Shown: positions 23,505 through 35,689 of the stretch, in pieces | Position numbering within the stretch: position 1 is the stretch's first letter | Layout of the letters: each line of letters opens with the position of its first letter | Assembly: GCF_023159225.1 (NCBI RefSeq) | Contig: NC_063164.1 | Location: forward strand, 70,665,300 to 70,729,299 | DNA: 64,000 bases | Reading direction: 5' to 3' | Origin: Perognathus longimembris pacificus | Lineage: Eukaryota > Chordata > Mammalia > Rodentia > Heteromyidae | Notes under the pieces: model-generated | What the model saw: only the letters and a program-made list of their open reading frames with translations | The model's database searches: none | Told to the model about the DNA's origin: nothing | Made by a program: the position numbers and the translations under genes

Positions 23505-23600
23505 ATCCATCCATTCATTCAACAAGCATTTGTTGAAAATTCAGTGTATATATGGTATAGTGTTACCTGATACAGATGCAATAATGTTGGGGACACAGAG
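23505..23600 (-). mobile_element. MIR/L2-type 3' end relic
   Basis: 'tccatccattcattcaacaa' followed by 'gcatttgttgaa' is the reverse complement of the conserved 3' core shared by L2 and MIR. Short and diverged. Confidence 0.55.
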
Positions 23601-24249
23601 CTCTGTCCCTCGGAGTGTTACTGATGGGTAGTGATAATGAGTTCATTCAATAAGAATATGGAAAAGGGATATGAAAAAATACTTATTAATTCATATTCAT
23701 GAGCTATTACACAACCACTGTGTGCATTTTTTTAGAACTTGCACATGTTTGTAAGAGATATTCTAGTACAAATAGATATGTGTGGATGTGCTAGGAAAGT
23801 GATTGTAATATCCAAAAGTTTCTTTGTTGGGATGCAATTGTGATTATTCAGGAAGAGTCTTTCAAATATGTCAAATCTTATACTAGAATTTGGCTTAATT
23901 TGGATGTCATTGAGAGATAGATCTGTTAAAGGATATTTGACATCTTGAGTTAAACAGTTCTATTTTTAATTTGGCTGTTGTTAATTAAATATAGGCAGAA
24001 TTCATATGGAAGGAAAGAGAAGTTTTGAGTAACTTTCAGTCTCCCAGAAGAAAAGTAATAACACTACAGTTTAAGGTGAGGCAGTATATATGAAGAGTTG
24101 GAGGTAGATCAAAGAGCCATTGCAGAGAATAAATGGGACAGAGAAACTAACTATTCCTATATTGTTTTACATAGAAACTGAAATTCTCATAAGGATAGTA
24201 ACGTAAAAGGCTCATGTACTTTCACTGAGAAAAACTTTTCTTTCCTCAA

Positions 24250-24975
24250 AAAGTCAAATGCAGAGTTAACAAAAGACCTAGTAATTTCACTCAGGAGTAT
24301 CCACATAAAACTTGTACCAGAATACTTTCAGGCAGCTTTATTCACAAATACCTCTATGAAAAAACAATACAAAGACCCATAAACTGATGAATGAGTAGAG
24401 AAAAATACTATATATTTATGGAACAGATGTTAGCTGATTTAAAAAGAGAGATGTACTAACATGTACTACAATGAGAATAAACCTTGAAAACTATATTGTG
24501 AAAGGAGTCAGACAGGGGCTGGAAATATGGCCTAATGGTAGAGTGCTTGCCTAGCATGCAGGAAGACGTGGCTTCGATTCCTCAGCTCCACTTATACAAA
24601 AAACACCGGTAGGGGTGCTGTGGCTCAAGTGGTACAATGCTAGCCTTGAGCAAAAAGAAGCCAGGGACAGTGCTCAGGCCCTGAATTCAAGCCTCAAGAC
24701 TGGCAAAAAAAGGTCACACATAAAATTGTATTTATTTAGTGTCTATAATAGGCAAAGTCATAAAGGCAGAAAATCAATTAATAGTCTCCAGGCAGGAAAA
24801 TATTTGGGGTATTGGGCAATGGGAAATGACTGCTGATGGATTTAGAGATAGTTTGGGGGCAATAAATACATAATAAGATTAGATGGTATTACTGGATGCA
24901 CAATTCTGTGACTATGCTCAAACACACTGAATGATATGTGTGAAAAGGGTGTTATTTTGTTAAACTACTTAAATA
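24250..24975 (+). mobile_element. Old L1 (L1M-like) 3' relic, split by a SINE
   Basis: Conserved L1 words in plus orientation: 'cctagtaatttcactcagga', 'ttattcacaaatacctctat', 'gatgaatgagtagagaaaaa', then after the SINE 'gggaaatgactgctgatgga', 'tgcacaattctgtgactatg' and 'cacactgaatgatatg'. Much more diverged than the lineage A and B L1s. No coding capacity remains. Confidence 0.7.
24515..24712 (+). mobile_element. IDL-Geo SINE inside an old L1
   Basis: Diverged copy ('ggggctggaaatatggccta', 'ggcttcgattcctcagc') with complete Geo tail ending 'agactggcaaaaaaa'. Probable 8-bp target-site duplication gtcagaca / gtcacaca at 24507-24514 and 24713-24720. Confidence 0.9.
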
Positions 24976-25437
24976 CAAAAATATAATGGACAGCAGGGGG
25001 ACAAATTTAGGAGTAAGAAGTGTTTGAGACATTACAAAGTCATTTGAGATATTTAGATTGGAAGACCTACTGAAAATGTTTGTCAGCTTTAAAAAATGGT
25101 AGATTTAAGCATTGTCTGCTCAAATAAATTATTGGAACAATTGTTGTGGACAAAGAAAGGAAACAAAAGAGGTCAAGTCAAGATAAAAGCTTGTGAAATT
25201 GTATAGGATAGTATCAAAGGACACAATGCATATCCAGGAAAAAAAAAAAACTACTTGAGAAAAAAATCCAAGGCCAATGTGGCAGAACCCAGAGATAAGT
25301 CAGAGGAAAGAATGAGGTATCCTGATAAGTCATTACAGGCGAGTTCCTATAAACTCTGCAGGTAGGCTTAAGGATTCTTGAAGCTATTAAGCAGATAAAG
25401 TCATCAGTAGATTTGCATTCTAAAAATTAATCATTTT

Positions 25438-25632
25438 GGCCAGACATTGGTGGTTCATTCCTGTAATTCTAACTAATCGTGAGGTTTAAATCTGAGAATC
25501 TTAGTTCAAAACCAGCCCTGGGCAGGAAGGTGGCACTGAGGCTCAAGTGGTAGAGCTATCCCTGAGCAAAAAGAGCTTGGATACCTCAGAGCTTGGGCCC
25601 TGAGTTCAGCTATAGCTTGGCGAATGATTTGA
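25438..25632 (+). mobile_element. B1-Geo composite SINE
   Basis: The 7SL-like head ('ggccagacattggtggttca', 'ttcctgtaattctaactaat', 'aaccagccctgggcaggaag') joins directly to a Geo tail ('gcactgaggctcaagtggta', 'cctgagcaaaaagagcttgg', 'gggccctgagttcagc'). The end of the 7SL half has been deleted, so the two modules abut. Confidence 0.78.
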
Positions 25633-26009
25633 AAAGGTTCAACCAAAGTAGTCCTGGTGAAAGAAACTAACTTGGACTAAATAATAGTACTGTATTTGTA
25701 GAGATTTTATAGATGGTATGATAACTTGGGGAGTGTTGACTATGATGGTGAGGGAGGTACAAGGGTTATGTTTCACTTCTGCTTTCTAAAAAAAATGGAT
25801 AGTAGTGCTTTAGGGTTAGAAAGGACTCCATTGCAGGGTAGTGGGCAAAGAATATGGCTTTGAGAATACAAGCAGAGCTATTGAGAAGAAAGTTATACGT
25901 ACAAGACTAGTGCCTAGCAGAGATCTGAAATTAAGGTGATCATTTAGAGGGTGCCATGGTATAACTGGTTGTTGAAATGATGGAGTGGAAAAGATTGGTT
26001 AAGAATATA

Positions 26010-26219
26010 GGGGCTGGGAGTATGGCCTAGTGGCAAGAGTGCTTGCCTCCTACACATGAAGCTCTCAGTTCGATTCCCCAGCACCACATATATGGAAAAC
26101 GGCCAGAGGGGGCGCTGTGGCTCAAGTGGCAGAGTGCTAGCCTTGAGCAAGAGGAGGCCAGAGACAGTGCTCAGGACCTGAGTCCAAGGCCCAGGACTGG
26201 CAAAAGAAAAAAAAAAAAA
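26010..26219 (+). mobile_element. IDL-Geo SINE
   Basis: Full-length copy with A-rich tail and a 7-bp target-site duplication 'aagaata' (26001-26007 and 26218-26224). The Geo part contains 'gggggcgctgtggctcaagt', a CpG-containing variant, suggesting a fairly young copy. Confidence 0.92.
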
Positions 26220-26319
26220 GAATAGAGCATTTTCTGTATGTAAAAGTCCAGGTTAGGATGACAAGATTGATGGCATAATGAATTCATAGAATCTATCTCA
26301 CTGCCATATGAAGTGTGAG

Positions 26320-26425
26320 ACACTAAAAAGGAGAAAGGAAAGAGAGGGCAGGAGAGCAGTGGAGAACAGGAGAAGGATAAGGGGAGGGGAAGGAAGAAGA
26401 GAGAAAAGAAGAGAAGTTGGTCGGA
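26320..26425. repeat. Purine-rich (GA/GGA) simple sequence
   Basis: About 100 bp almost free of pyrimidines on the plus strand. It produces a charged spurious open frame. Confidence 0.8.
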
Positions 26426-26599
26426 GAAATGGAACATTGCGGTACTCTGCTACTATAAAAATGAATAATGCTTTAATGGGAAAGGAGCAAGCAAGAAGGT
26501 CAAATGGGTTGGATGATGCTATGAGGTTAACAAGGGTAAAAACAGGTAAAGTTTACTTACTAAAATTCAGTTTAACTGCAAAGCAAAGGTGATCATAAA

Positions 26600-28730
26600 T
26601 AGATTAAAATACAAAACTCAAATCTATACTCAGCCTTTCAAAGAAGAGGCATACTTAGTGACTATTTTTATTAACCAAAGTGTAAATGTTCTAAGAAGCC
26701 TTGGATGATGGTCAGGATCTGAAACTTGATGGGCTTCCAAGAAACTTAAGTAATAAACTTTGACTCAGAGCGTGTTTCCAAGATGAAAATTGCAAACCCC
26801 TGCTCCCTTGGCTCCTCCCTTTCTACAACCCCCATTCAAAGAAGACCACACAGTAAAATAAGCTGAAAACCCTGAAAAATTCCACTGGATTCCAAAAGCG
26901 GAGAAGTTACCCAAGTTTGACCCACTAAATCTTTGGGTAGCACAAAAATTCATGTATTTCTTAAATAATAACCTCAACTTCCCCTCTGTCATGTGCCCAA
27001 CATGCACCTCCAGCAGTCAACAATTTATGTTGTAATTTCTCTTTGGTGAAGATGGAGATGGGGGTTTATCAATTAGGAATATAACTATACTGTTGACCTA
27101 AATTGTAACAGTTGTCCAACTATTTTGCAATATTGTCATAATCTAATAATGATTTCTGTGATGATGGTTACCAGTGAAGTAGAATAATGATTTTCTGTTA
27201 TTTAAGGTAATTCAATCCAAGCAGATCATAACATTATAAAAATTTATACTTTCAGCTAGATCTATATTACATGCATTTAAAAGCTAGCTGTATTTAATCA
27301 CTTTTTATTACATAAACTAATGATGTGGATAATGTTGTTGACTTTTTATGCATCTCTTAATGGATAGTCTCAAAGCTAAACCATGTAAGTGTACTCTTAT
27401 AGTGCTGTTCAGTGATATGTTCAAAGTCGTATCAGAAGATGACAAATCTTTTAGCAAGAACCTCAGCCCCAAGTTAACAGGAAGATAAAATGGGGCTGAG
27501 ATATATTCAAAGATGTCAAAATTAGTTGAGAAAGATTAAAGCATTTTCTGTTTGATTTCATATTGTTTAAAAATATACTGTGGGTAAAGGTTTAGCTGCT
27601 TTACTGAACTTTTTCCAAGTGCAATTAACAAACGTTTGACTTTCGATGTATATGTGCTTTTTCAGATTAATAGGTCATTCATGAGCCCTTATTTTATCAG
27701 AAATCATAGCTTGATACTAGTATTTGGGGATTGTACAGTCCATCTACTTCTTTTCTTTCTTTTCTACATAGCCTATTTTTTTTTTTTTTAGATATGTCAT
27801 CTCACGTTAGCACTGCCATTTGGCAAGCTTGTAGAGAAAGTAGCTGAAACTTCTATTCATTTTACCTCTTGCTATCAGCAATGGGAGAAGATTTATTACA
27901 GGAAGAGCTTGAAAGTATTAGCTGAAATGAAGTTTGGGGAATACAGTATGTTTCAATTACTTCTGTTCTTACTCTGTTCTTCAGCCACATAGTCCAGTCA
28001 TGGACATGCAGGTAGCAGTTCAAGTCTAAATATTTTAAGTTCTGTTGTCCTTGCATGCCCATGTCCCCTTCCTTGTTATTCTTTCATCCTAAATTAGACA
28101 GCAGTTCTGTATGTTACTACATTATGTGACTACATTATGTATGTTACTCTACATTAAGGCAGGCAGCATAGTTGAAGTCTAACTTCCCATTTGTTTTGGG
28201 CATGCTAGAAAAGGTGACAAATGACACTGGTAAAATCAGTCTATGGGGATTGCTTAGAATGAATTGAGGATCTTATTTAAGTGTAGATTCAGACTCAATA
28301 GACCTGAGGCGGGGCCTGGAATCTTGCACTTTACATAGGCAGCTTATTGGATCCACACAATGGAGTGGGAAAAGCTTGGAAAATAAGTTGTGGACTTTGA
28401 TAAATATCAACTAAGAGCTCATTCTATTTTTACATGAGATTCTGGCTTTGACAATATAATATGATACTGTGAGTTACTTTTTTATTCAGATAAAGAAAGA
28501 TGTATTTGCTATGTACATCAGTGAGTTTCAAACATTGTTTTCTCAAAAGAAATATTTTGTGAAATATCAATATATAAAACAGAGAAAAGTGGATACATGA
28601 GAAGTGGATCCCGTAAAGGCCTCCATTTGACTCCCATAGCTCAGTGGTATTCTGCTTTCCAGAGGACATAGACTTCAAAAACAAAAACCATTGCTTAGTT
28701 TGCAGTTTGTGTCTCTGGGGCAATACTAAA
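26600..28730. other. Unassigned intergenic DNA
   Basis: About 2 kb with no recent transposable element and no exon-like open frame. A T-run lies near 27777-27790. A short imperfect repeat of 'tacattatgtg'-like words is at 28110-28150. Confidence 0.45.
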
Positions 28731-28734
28731 AAGT

Positions 28735-29035
28735 AGTACACATTCATCCAGAGCCTGCTGTGTTCCGAGAGCATAGGGAAGTCTATATTCAAGAAAAGGA
28801 GATAAATAATAAATATTAAACAGAATAAATAAATGACAGTCTTTTAGAAAGAGATTGGAGTGAAAGACATGGAAGGTAGAGCAAGAGAAATCAGGAGTCC
28901 TGGAGTGGGATGGAGTAGGGTAAAACTAGGTAATCAAAGAAGATGCCATTAAGGAAGGATAAAGCAAAGACCATGAGGTGAGCCAATGATAAAAGAATGG
29001 CACATGAATACATGGTAAAAGGTTGTAGCTGAGGG
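28735..29035 (+). mobile_element. Possible L2 relic
   Basis: Loose resemblance to L2 3' sequence ('gagcctgctgtgttccgaga', 'agtgaaagacatggaaggta', 'agaagatgccattaaggaag'). Too diverged for certainty. Confidence 0.25.
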
Positions 29036-29184
29036 CCACCCTCTATGAGGTTGTCCTAGAGCCCATCAGAAAATGGCCTGCTCAGTTTGCAGAAACTTGT
29101 CCTACCCCACATCTCTCACATCAAGGGAGGCCTGAAGTCACACATTGTTCTGTAGATCTTGCCAAAAATCAGTCAATCAAGATT

Positions 29185-30522
29185 TTTCAGTCAGTACCTC
29201 AAACTGCAGAGCTTCTGCAAGGCAAAAGACATATCTTGCAAGATAAACAGAAAGCCCACAGATTGGGAGAAGATCATTACCAGCCATACAATGGACAAAG
29301 GCCTCATATCTAAAATATACATAGAACTCAAAAAATTAAATTCCTCAAAAACAAATCCTCAAAGAACCAATGGCCCCCTCAACAAATGGGCTAAAGACCT
29401 AAAAAGAGACTTTGCTGAAGAAGAAATGAGAATGGCCAAGAGACACATGAAGAAATGCTCTACATCACTAGCCATAAAAGAAAAGCAAATCAAAACAACA
29501 TTGAGATTCTACTTCCCCCCAGTAAGAATGTCCATTTTCAGGAAATCTAACAATAACAAAGGCTGGAGGGAATGTGGCTAAAAGGAAACCCTATTGCATT
29601 GTTGATGAGAATGTAAACTTGTTCAACCACTCTGGAAAGCAGTATGGAGGTTCCTCAGAAGGCTTAAAATAGAGTTGCCCTACAACCCAGCAACCCCACT
29701 TATGGGCATCTATTCAAAAGATTACAAGCAAGATCACACTAAAGCCACCAGCACAACAATGTTCATAGCAGCACAATTTGTCATTGCTAAAATATCGAAC
29801 CAACCCAAATGGCCCTCAGTAGACAAGTGGATCAGGAAAATGTGGTAAATATATACAATGGAATTCTACGCCTCTAATCAGAAAGAATGACATTTCCCCA
29901 CTTGTAAGGAAATGGAAGGACTTGGAAAAAATTATACTAAGTGGAGTGAGCCAGACCCAAAGAAACATTGACTCTATGGTTTCCCTCATAGGGAATAAGT
30001 ACATGTTTAGGCTACTCATAGCAGATCACAATAGCCCAATAGCTATGTCCTTATGAACACATAAGATGATGCTAAATGAAATGAAGTCCACATTATGGAA
30101 ACAAGTGCTATATCATTGTTGTAATTATTTTCAACATGTCATGTGAAATAGTATCCTTTTTTTCTCTTGTATTCCCTTCCTGTGGTTTTTACCCCCAGTA
30201 TCACTGTATCTGATCTTAGTACTCTGGATACTGTATGTATGTGTATTAGAACTAGGGAAGGGAAAGGGAATATCAAAATTGAGAGACACAGGATAAAAAG
30301 ACAAACTATTCCAAAAGCAATACTTGCAAAACCATTTGGTGTAAATCAACTATACAACTCACGGTGGGGGGGGGGGGGGAGGAGGGAAAGGGAGGAAATG
30401 AGGGAGGAGGTAACAAGTTGGACAAGAAATGTACTCGCTGCCTTATATATGAAACTGTAACCTCTCTGTACTTCACTTTGACAATAAAGGGAAAATATGG
30501 AAAAAAAATTTCAGTCAGTGCC
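29185..30522 (+). mobile_element. 5'-truncated L1 (lineage A), with TSDs
   Basis: The body runs from 29199 to 30508. It is flanked by a 14-bp target-site duplication with one mismatch: 'tttcagtcagtacc' (29185-29198) and 'tttcagtcagtgcc' (30509-30522). It contains the ORF2 C-terminus and the complete lineage A 3'UTR, including a G-rich tract at 30363-30420 and 'gacaataaaggg'. It starts further 3' than the copy at 4162. Confidence 0.93.
29199..29850 (+). pseudogene. L1 ORF2 C-terminal remnant
   Basis: An open piece to 29581 matches the C-terminal third of ORF2 ('FCKAKDISCKINRKPTDWEK', 'DLKRDFAEEEMRMAKRH'). A stop after 'GWRECG' interrupts the cysteine segment, and the second cysteine pair continues after the stop. 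Non-functional. Confidence 0.88.
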
Positions 30523-30524
30523 AG

Positions 30525-32247
30525 TTATTTGGTCATATATCAATCATGTAATAATAATCTATGGTGTTAGGGTCCTGTGTCAGATTCCAAGAATGAAGAG
30601 CTCAAATACCTAATGTTCTTCCTACTCTCAAGATGCTTTCTACCTAGTCAGATGTGCATATACATGAAATGGCATCCCAAGAACAATGCGCTGAGTGCAT
30701 ACCAACATTAGGCAACAGGATAATGAGAATCTGGATGGGCATAGAGGAGGCACAGGGGTACAGACTACCTGAGGTAGAGGATGAACAAGCCTTCAGCAAT
30801 GGCAACCTCGCTTCCATTATAAAAAATTCACTGGCTGAATAATTGCCCTCCACAAATCTGAAACCCTTTATAAATAGCAGGTTCTGATTCATGGAGGACT
30901 CCCCCCCCCCCCCCCAGATAATTGCTAATTGAGGTAAATTGTTACCTTCAGATATTCCTGGGATCTACATTAGTGATGTGTTTTTCTTCATTTATAGAGT
31001 AATTTATTTTGCTATACATTCATTGTGCATGACACATCATCTTGCTGAAATGCATTTTCGTGATTGTCTGTGGAGTTACCCAGGAGTAATAAATGTGTTG
31101 CTGTATTTTGTAGGCTGAAAAATGTGTTGGGTGGGAGAGCAATACAGAGAGAGAGGGTAAAAAGGAAGGAAGGAAGAGAGACTAGATATACAGAGAGAGA
31201 GGCAGAGACCAAGCAGGTGGAAAGAAGCCCTAGAGGAGAGTTAAAGCATGTTTTTATTTTTCCAGGAGACACAACATCCAAGCAATGCTTATGCCCAAGT
31301 GAAAGAATATTGCTTATGCCAGGAAGGCCAAAGGTCAGCCTGCTGGTAGTCATTTCTGATACTTTTGTCTTGAAACAAGCTGTCCAGAAGAGGAACTGGA
31401 TTAATGGCAAGATATCCAGCACCGATATTTGTGTTTCATAGGGACTGGACTTTTCAACTGAGAGATCAAAGAGGAGCTCTCAGAATGGAAACCAGATTTC
31501 AAAGAATGTCACCTGAGCTGTGCATACAGACCTGGGTGATTCTTTTCTTCTCTCCTCCCGCCCTGGCTTTGCGAGGATATCAAGCAGACTTCCTCTGGCT
31601 GTATTGCTACTGCATGAGGGTGGGAGTGTCCAGTGATTGGCAAGCTACATTCTGCTTGTAGGAAATGGGAGCTCTTTTCCCTGAGGTTCTGGCTTTATTG
31701 TACAGAGAACAGCTCTAAGTGTTCCCTGCTCCTCATTACTCTCCACCTCTGGCTTCTTTTTCCCCCTCAACCCTATACTTCAATCAGACATAGGAGCCCA
31801 CAATAGCTAGGATGTTTGCAACTTAACTTGACATTAACATCTCAGGCCTTCAAGCAGAAGAAACTCCATTTTGATTATTCATAGAGCTGTGGTTAATGAT
31901 CCAGGTGGTCTCACACCTCTATTATAATAGACAACTATCTAAATAGCCCATCATCCACCACAGAACCCTCATCAGTGCCTCTGAGGAGGATAGCTGAGGC
32001 TAGTGGTGCTGAAGGGAAAACATGTATGTCTTCTTGAATGGATTTGCTCTTTCCACTTGATTCTATAAAAACAATTTGTAGAAAGATATAGTTTGAAGGA
32101 CTTTCTCCATGTTACATTGCACTTTAGCAACAATCTCAAAAGATACCTATCAAACACTTCTTCCCTATCCTTAATAATACAATAGTAATATGCTCTATAT
32201 AGATTTATTTATATATACTCAAGTACTACTAATTTCCTCATGTTCTG

Positions 32248-32250
<3 letters not shown>
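30525..32250. other. Unassigned, largely repeat-free DNA
   Basis: No recent L1 or SINE. A 16-base C-run lies at 30901-30916 and a purine-rich patch at 31128-31205. Open frames on both strands at 31012-31441 face each other and share the purine-rich patch; neither resembles a known protein. Non-coding is the simplest reading. Confidence 0.4.

Positions 32251-32251
<1 letters not shown>

Positions 32252-32300
<49 letters not shown>
32252..32300. repeat. (GT)n microsatellite
   Basis: About 24 uninterrupted GT units directly upstream of a B1-Geo SINE in reverse orientation, in place of its A-tail. Confidence 0.97.
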
Positions 32301-32302
<2 letters not shown>

Positions 32303-32514
32303 GTCCTCAAGCTTGAACTTAATGCCTGGAAATTGCCACTGATTTTTTTTTCTCTACCTCTTGAAGCACAGGTCCACTTATGAGTTTTTTAGTAGTTACT
32401 TGGAGATAAGAGTTTCATGAGCTCCCTTGCTCTGGCTGGCTTTCAGCCAAGTTCCTAAGTTCTCAGCCTACTCTGAGTAGCTAGGATTATAAGAATAAAC
32501 CACAAGCTCTGGGC
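32301..32514 (-). mobile_element. B1-Geo composite SINE
   Basis: Minus-strand copy. The Geo part is seen in reverse as 'ctcaagcttgaacttaatgc' and 'cttgaagcacaggtccac'. The 7SL part is seen in reverse as 'ctggctttcagcc' and 'gagtagctaggattataaga'. Diverged. Confidence 0.72.
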
Positions 32515-32519
32515 CATAT

Positions 32520-34055
32520 TCTGCCTTTTAAAGAGAAATGTTCCTTAGGTTTACTATGCTGGTATAAAGCACTTCATCCTATTTGTAAGTATATTAAATT
32601 TTATCTATTTGATCCAAACTCACCAGCAATGGGTAAAAAAAGAACTATGTGCTGTACAATATAGGATGCTGATTAATTTGTGTATTTATTTGATAGACAT
32701 TTCATAAATATTTATTCCTTATGACTAAAATATTTTAACATTTTACAGCAGTATACCTTCATAGAGTTGTACTTTATTTTCTCTCCTAGCTCATTAACTT
32801 AATCCTTAACTATACAATGTCACATAACATATTTTTCTTAATGATGAGCAACTAATATTTCCCATGTAGTCCAGTAGTTTTGATATAAAAATGGGATAAT
32901 ACTCCTTTTTATCCCCATACTTCTAATGCTGGCATAGTGTTTGTCAGGTTTGTTGTTGTTATTGCAATTATAGCTCCTGACTATGCATTATCAGTAGTTG
33001 TTATTTCAATTGTTCAATAAACTTAAGTATTTAAGTATACTACTGTTTGAGACTACTTTGCCCAAGTGCAATTATTTTCCCCTTGTTCATACTGAAATTA
33101 ATTTGACCTATTCAAATCCAATTGCAAAGCTTAGAGAGATGTGGTTGTTTAAAATCTAACAATTTCACCCTCTCATGACTACTAAGTTCAAGTTAACTTG
33201 TAGACTGTTCCACTTAACAGTTTTTTATTTGCTTATTAAGTATTGTTTCAAATACAAGTTGCCACATCAATGACTTTTTAAATCTTTGATTGTCTCTGAT
33301 CAGATAGAACAAAAAGAAGCGCTGTCATATTAAACCTACTAATAATTCATGAGCCTCATTTAGAACCATGGTTATCAGATCCCTCACTAGTGAACTTCCT
33401 CTTGATAAAGCTTTTCATTTTTTTACCCTTATTTTCTATTTTTCTATCTGAAGAGTTTATCATTGGCCAAGAGTGATGCTTATGAGAATAGAGATGTGAA
33501 CAGATGCCCAAATATAAGCCAATGCTTTGGTAAGCAACAAATTGAGAGTTCTGCTTTCTGTTGTGGATGATTTCAGAGCATTAAAGAGAGTGCTAGCTAT
33601 CCATCAAATGCCATTTCCCTCTTTTCCTGGCACACACCTAGACTTCATTTTGTAGCTTCTTTGCTAGTTTGAGGGAAAGCCCATGACTGAACTCTAGCTA
33701 GCATCCATTACACTGAATCATTACATGTGGCTATTTCTAATTCCCACCTGGCTAATAAATGGACTTCTCTCTCTTAGAGTCAGGTCTCTGTCAGCCAAGA
33801 GAGATGATTTCCATAATCCAGTAGCAGGAGATCAGGCTACCAAGACATGAGGTAGAATTACTAGAGAGAAAAGAACTCTACTGACTGTTACTAGCCCATG
33901 GAATTTGTGGCTTTTACAGATAGGAAGGAATCTTGTGTGGATGCTAGAGGCAAGTCTCCTGATAGCTATTTCCTATGTCCAATTCATTGTTTTTTGCACT
34001 CTAGGCTGTTTTACTTATGGTTTCTATAACATATACAGCTTCTGTTGAAGGAAAA
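32520..34055. other. Unassigned AT-rich DNA
   Basis: No gene or recent element recognised over about 1.5 kb. Confidence 0.4.
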
Positions 34056-34059
34056 CAAA

Positions 34060-34400
34060 GCAGGACTTACAGCCACAGTCTATGACTTCTCACAAAGAAA
34101 TAAAACCATGTAACCACCATTGCAGTAAAGGATATATTCCCTCTATACTCTTTATAGCCACCCAGATAATAGCCATTGATCTGTATTATGTAGAATATAT
34201 ACATGAAACCACAGAGAGCATATATAGCTATTTAAGCCTTCCTTTGTTTTACTTTTTTTTATATTTTCCTTTTTGATTACTGAGTTACATTCCACTATAT
34301 TGGGATATCAGAGTTGCTTATCCATTCCACAGTTGAGAAACATTTGGGTTGTTTTCAGATTATAGTTATTACACATGAAGCCATTATAAATATTTTTGGA
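34060..34400 (-). mobile_element. Old L1 (L1M-like) relic
   Basis: Reverse orientation with conserved words such as 'actgagttacattccactat', 'gcttatccattccacagttg' and 'aaacatttgggttgttttca', the familiar L1 ORF2-end/3'UTR order. Highly diverged. Confidence 0.65.
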
Positions 34401-34419
34401 CAATTTTATTATGACATTT

Positions 34420-35242
34420 ATTTATTTTAATTTTATTGTAAAGATGATAATACAGAGGAGTTACAGTAACTTCAGTAAACTAATGAGTACAGTTCTTTTT
34501 TTATATTTTATTTTATGTTTAGTGTCAAGGTGATGTACAGAGGGGTTACAGTTACATATGTAAGGCATTGAGTACATTTCTTGTCAAACTTGTTACCACC
34601 TCCATCATTTTCTTCCCACCTTCCCTCCTCCCCAACCCTAGCCCCTGCCCTGAGTTGTACAGTAGGTTTACAGCATATTGTTTTATAAGTATTGCTGTTG
34701 CATTGGTTCGCCTTTTACATTTCTTGTTGAACATTGTTACCCCCTCCCTCATTTTCTCCCACTTTCCCTTTCTCCCACTGTCCTCCCCCCAAGTTATAAA
34801 GTTAATTTCCAACATACTGTTGTACTGGTTCACCCTTTGTCCTGTCTCACCATTTTGATATTCCCCTTTCCTTCCCCATATCAAATAATTGTATAGATAA
34901 GACAAGGGGTTCCAAAATCAAAAACAGAGACAACAGGGGATAAACTAAAGGAAGAAAAAGTGAAAGAAAAAAGAAATAACTTCACACTGTGCATTAAAAA
35001 AAAACTATTGTTTCCATATTTTGGACTTCATTTCAATTAGCGTCATTTTATCTGGTCATATGTACATAGCTAATGAGCTATTGTGATCCTCTGCTAGCAC
35101 TACCTTACTTAGTAATTATTACCAATGAGGGAAACCTGAAACCTGTTTCTTTGGGTCTGACTTACTTCACTTAATATGATTTTTTCCACGACTTTCCATT
35201 TCTTTACAAATGGGGTGATGCCATTCTTCCTGATGGAAGCAT

Positions 35243-35245
<3 letters not shown>
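34420..35245 (-). mobile_element. L1 3' end (lineage A relative) containing a second L1 tail
   Basis: Reverse L1 3'UTR plus the very end of ORF2. The tail is at 34420-34495. The body resumes at 34716 ('tacatttcttgttgaacatt') and runs to 'ttcctgatggaagcataac' at 35245. The gap is filled by the separate insertion at 34497-34715. The 5' end stops at a (GT)n microsatellite. Confidence 0.82.
34497..34715 (-). mobile_element. Short L1 3' end nested in another L1 3' end
   Basis: About 220 bp of L1 tail ('gtcaaggtgatgtacagagg' in reverse sense) inserted in the host L1. A 9-bp target-site duplication with one mismatch flanks it: tacagttct (34488-34496) and tacatttct (34716-34724). Confidence 0.8.
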
Positions 35246-35288
<43 letters not shown>

Positions 35289-35294
35289 GTGTGT
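35246..35294. repeat. (GT)n microsatellite
   Basis: GT repeat of about 21 units plus an imperfect end, between the L1 relic and a reverse B1-Geo SINE. Confidence 0.97.
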
Positions 35295-35527
35295 TTATCC
35301 TGGTCCTGGGACTTGTTCTTAGGGCCTAAACACTTTCCTGGGCTTTTTTGCTCAAAACTAGCATTCTATTGCTTGAGCATCTCCACTTCCAGCTTTTTGG
35401 TGGTTATTTGGCGATGAGAGTCTCAAGAACATTTCTTGCCTCAGCTGGGCTGGCCTTGAACCATGATCCTCAAATTGTAGCTGCCTGAGTAGCTAGGATT
35501 ACAGGTGTGAGGCACAGCCACTCAGCT
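35295..35527 (-). mobile_element. B1-Geo composite SINE
   Basis: The clearest composite. On the minus strand the 7SL half reads 'cacctgtaatcctagctact', 'gttcaaggccagcccagctg' and 'cttgagactctcatcgcc'. A short linker and then the Geo half follow ('ggaagtggagatgctcaagc', 'ttttgagcaaaaaagccc', 'aggccctaagaacaagtccc'). Confidence 0.85.
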
Positions 35528-35689
35528 CGACATAGAGCTTTTCCCCCACTTGAATAAAAAGTAAAATAAAAGTAAGAGGAGTGGGATTTATACATATGTG
35601 CTAAATGTGTGTTTAACATCACAAAACTATCAAACTTGTCCTCAGTCATTGTGGAGTTTTGCATTCTCATGAGAGTTCCATGGTGATGG

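Noticed and set aside
31012..31441. Facing open frames of 125-136 codons on opposite strands
   Set aside because: Neither resembles a known protein and both depend on a purine-rich low-complexity patch.
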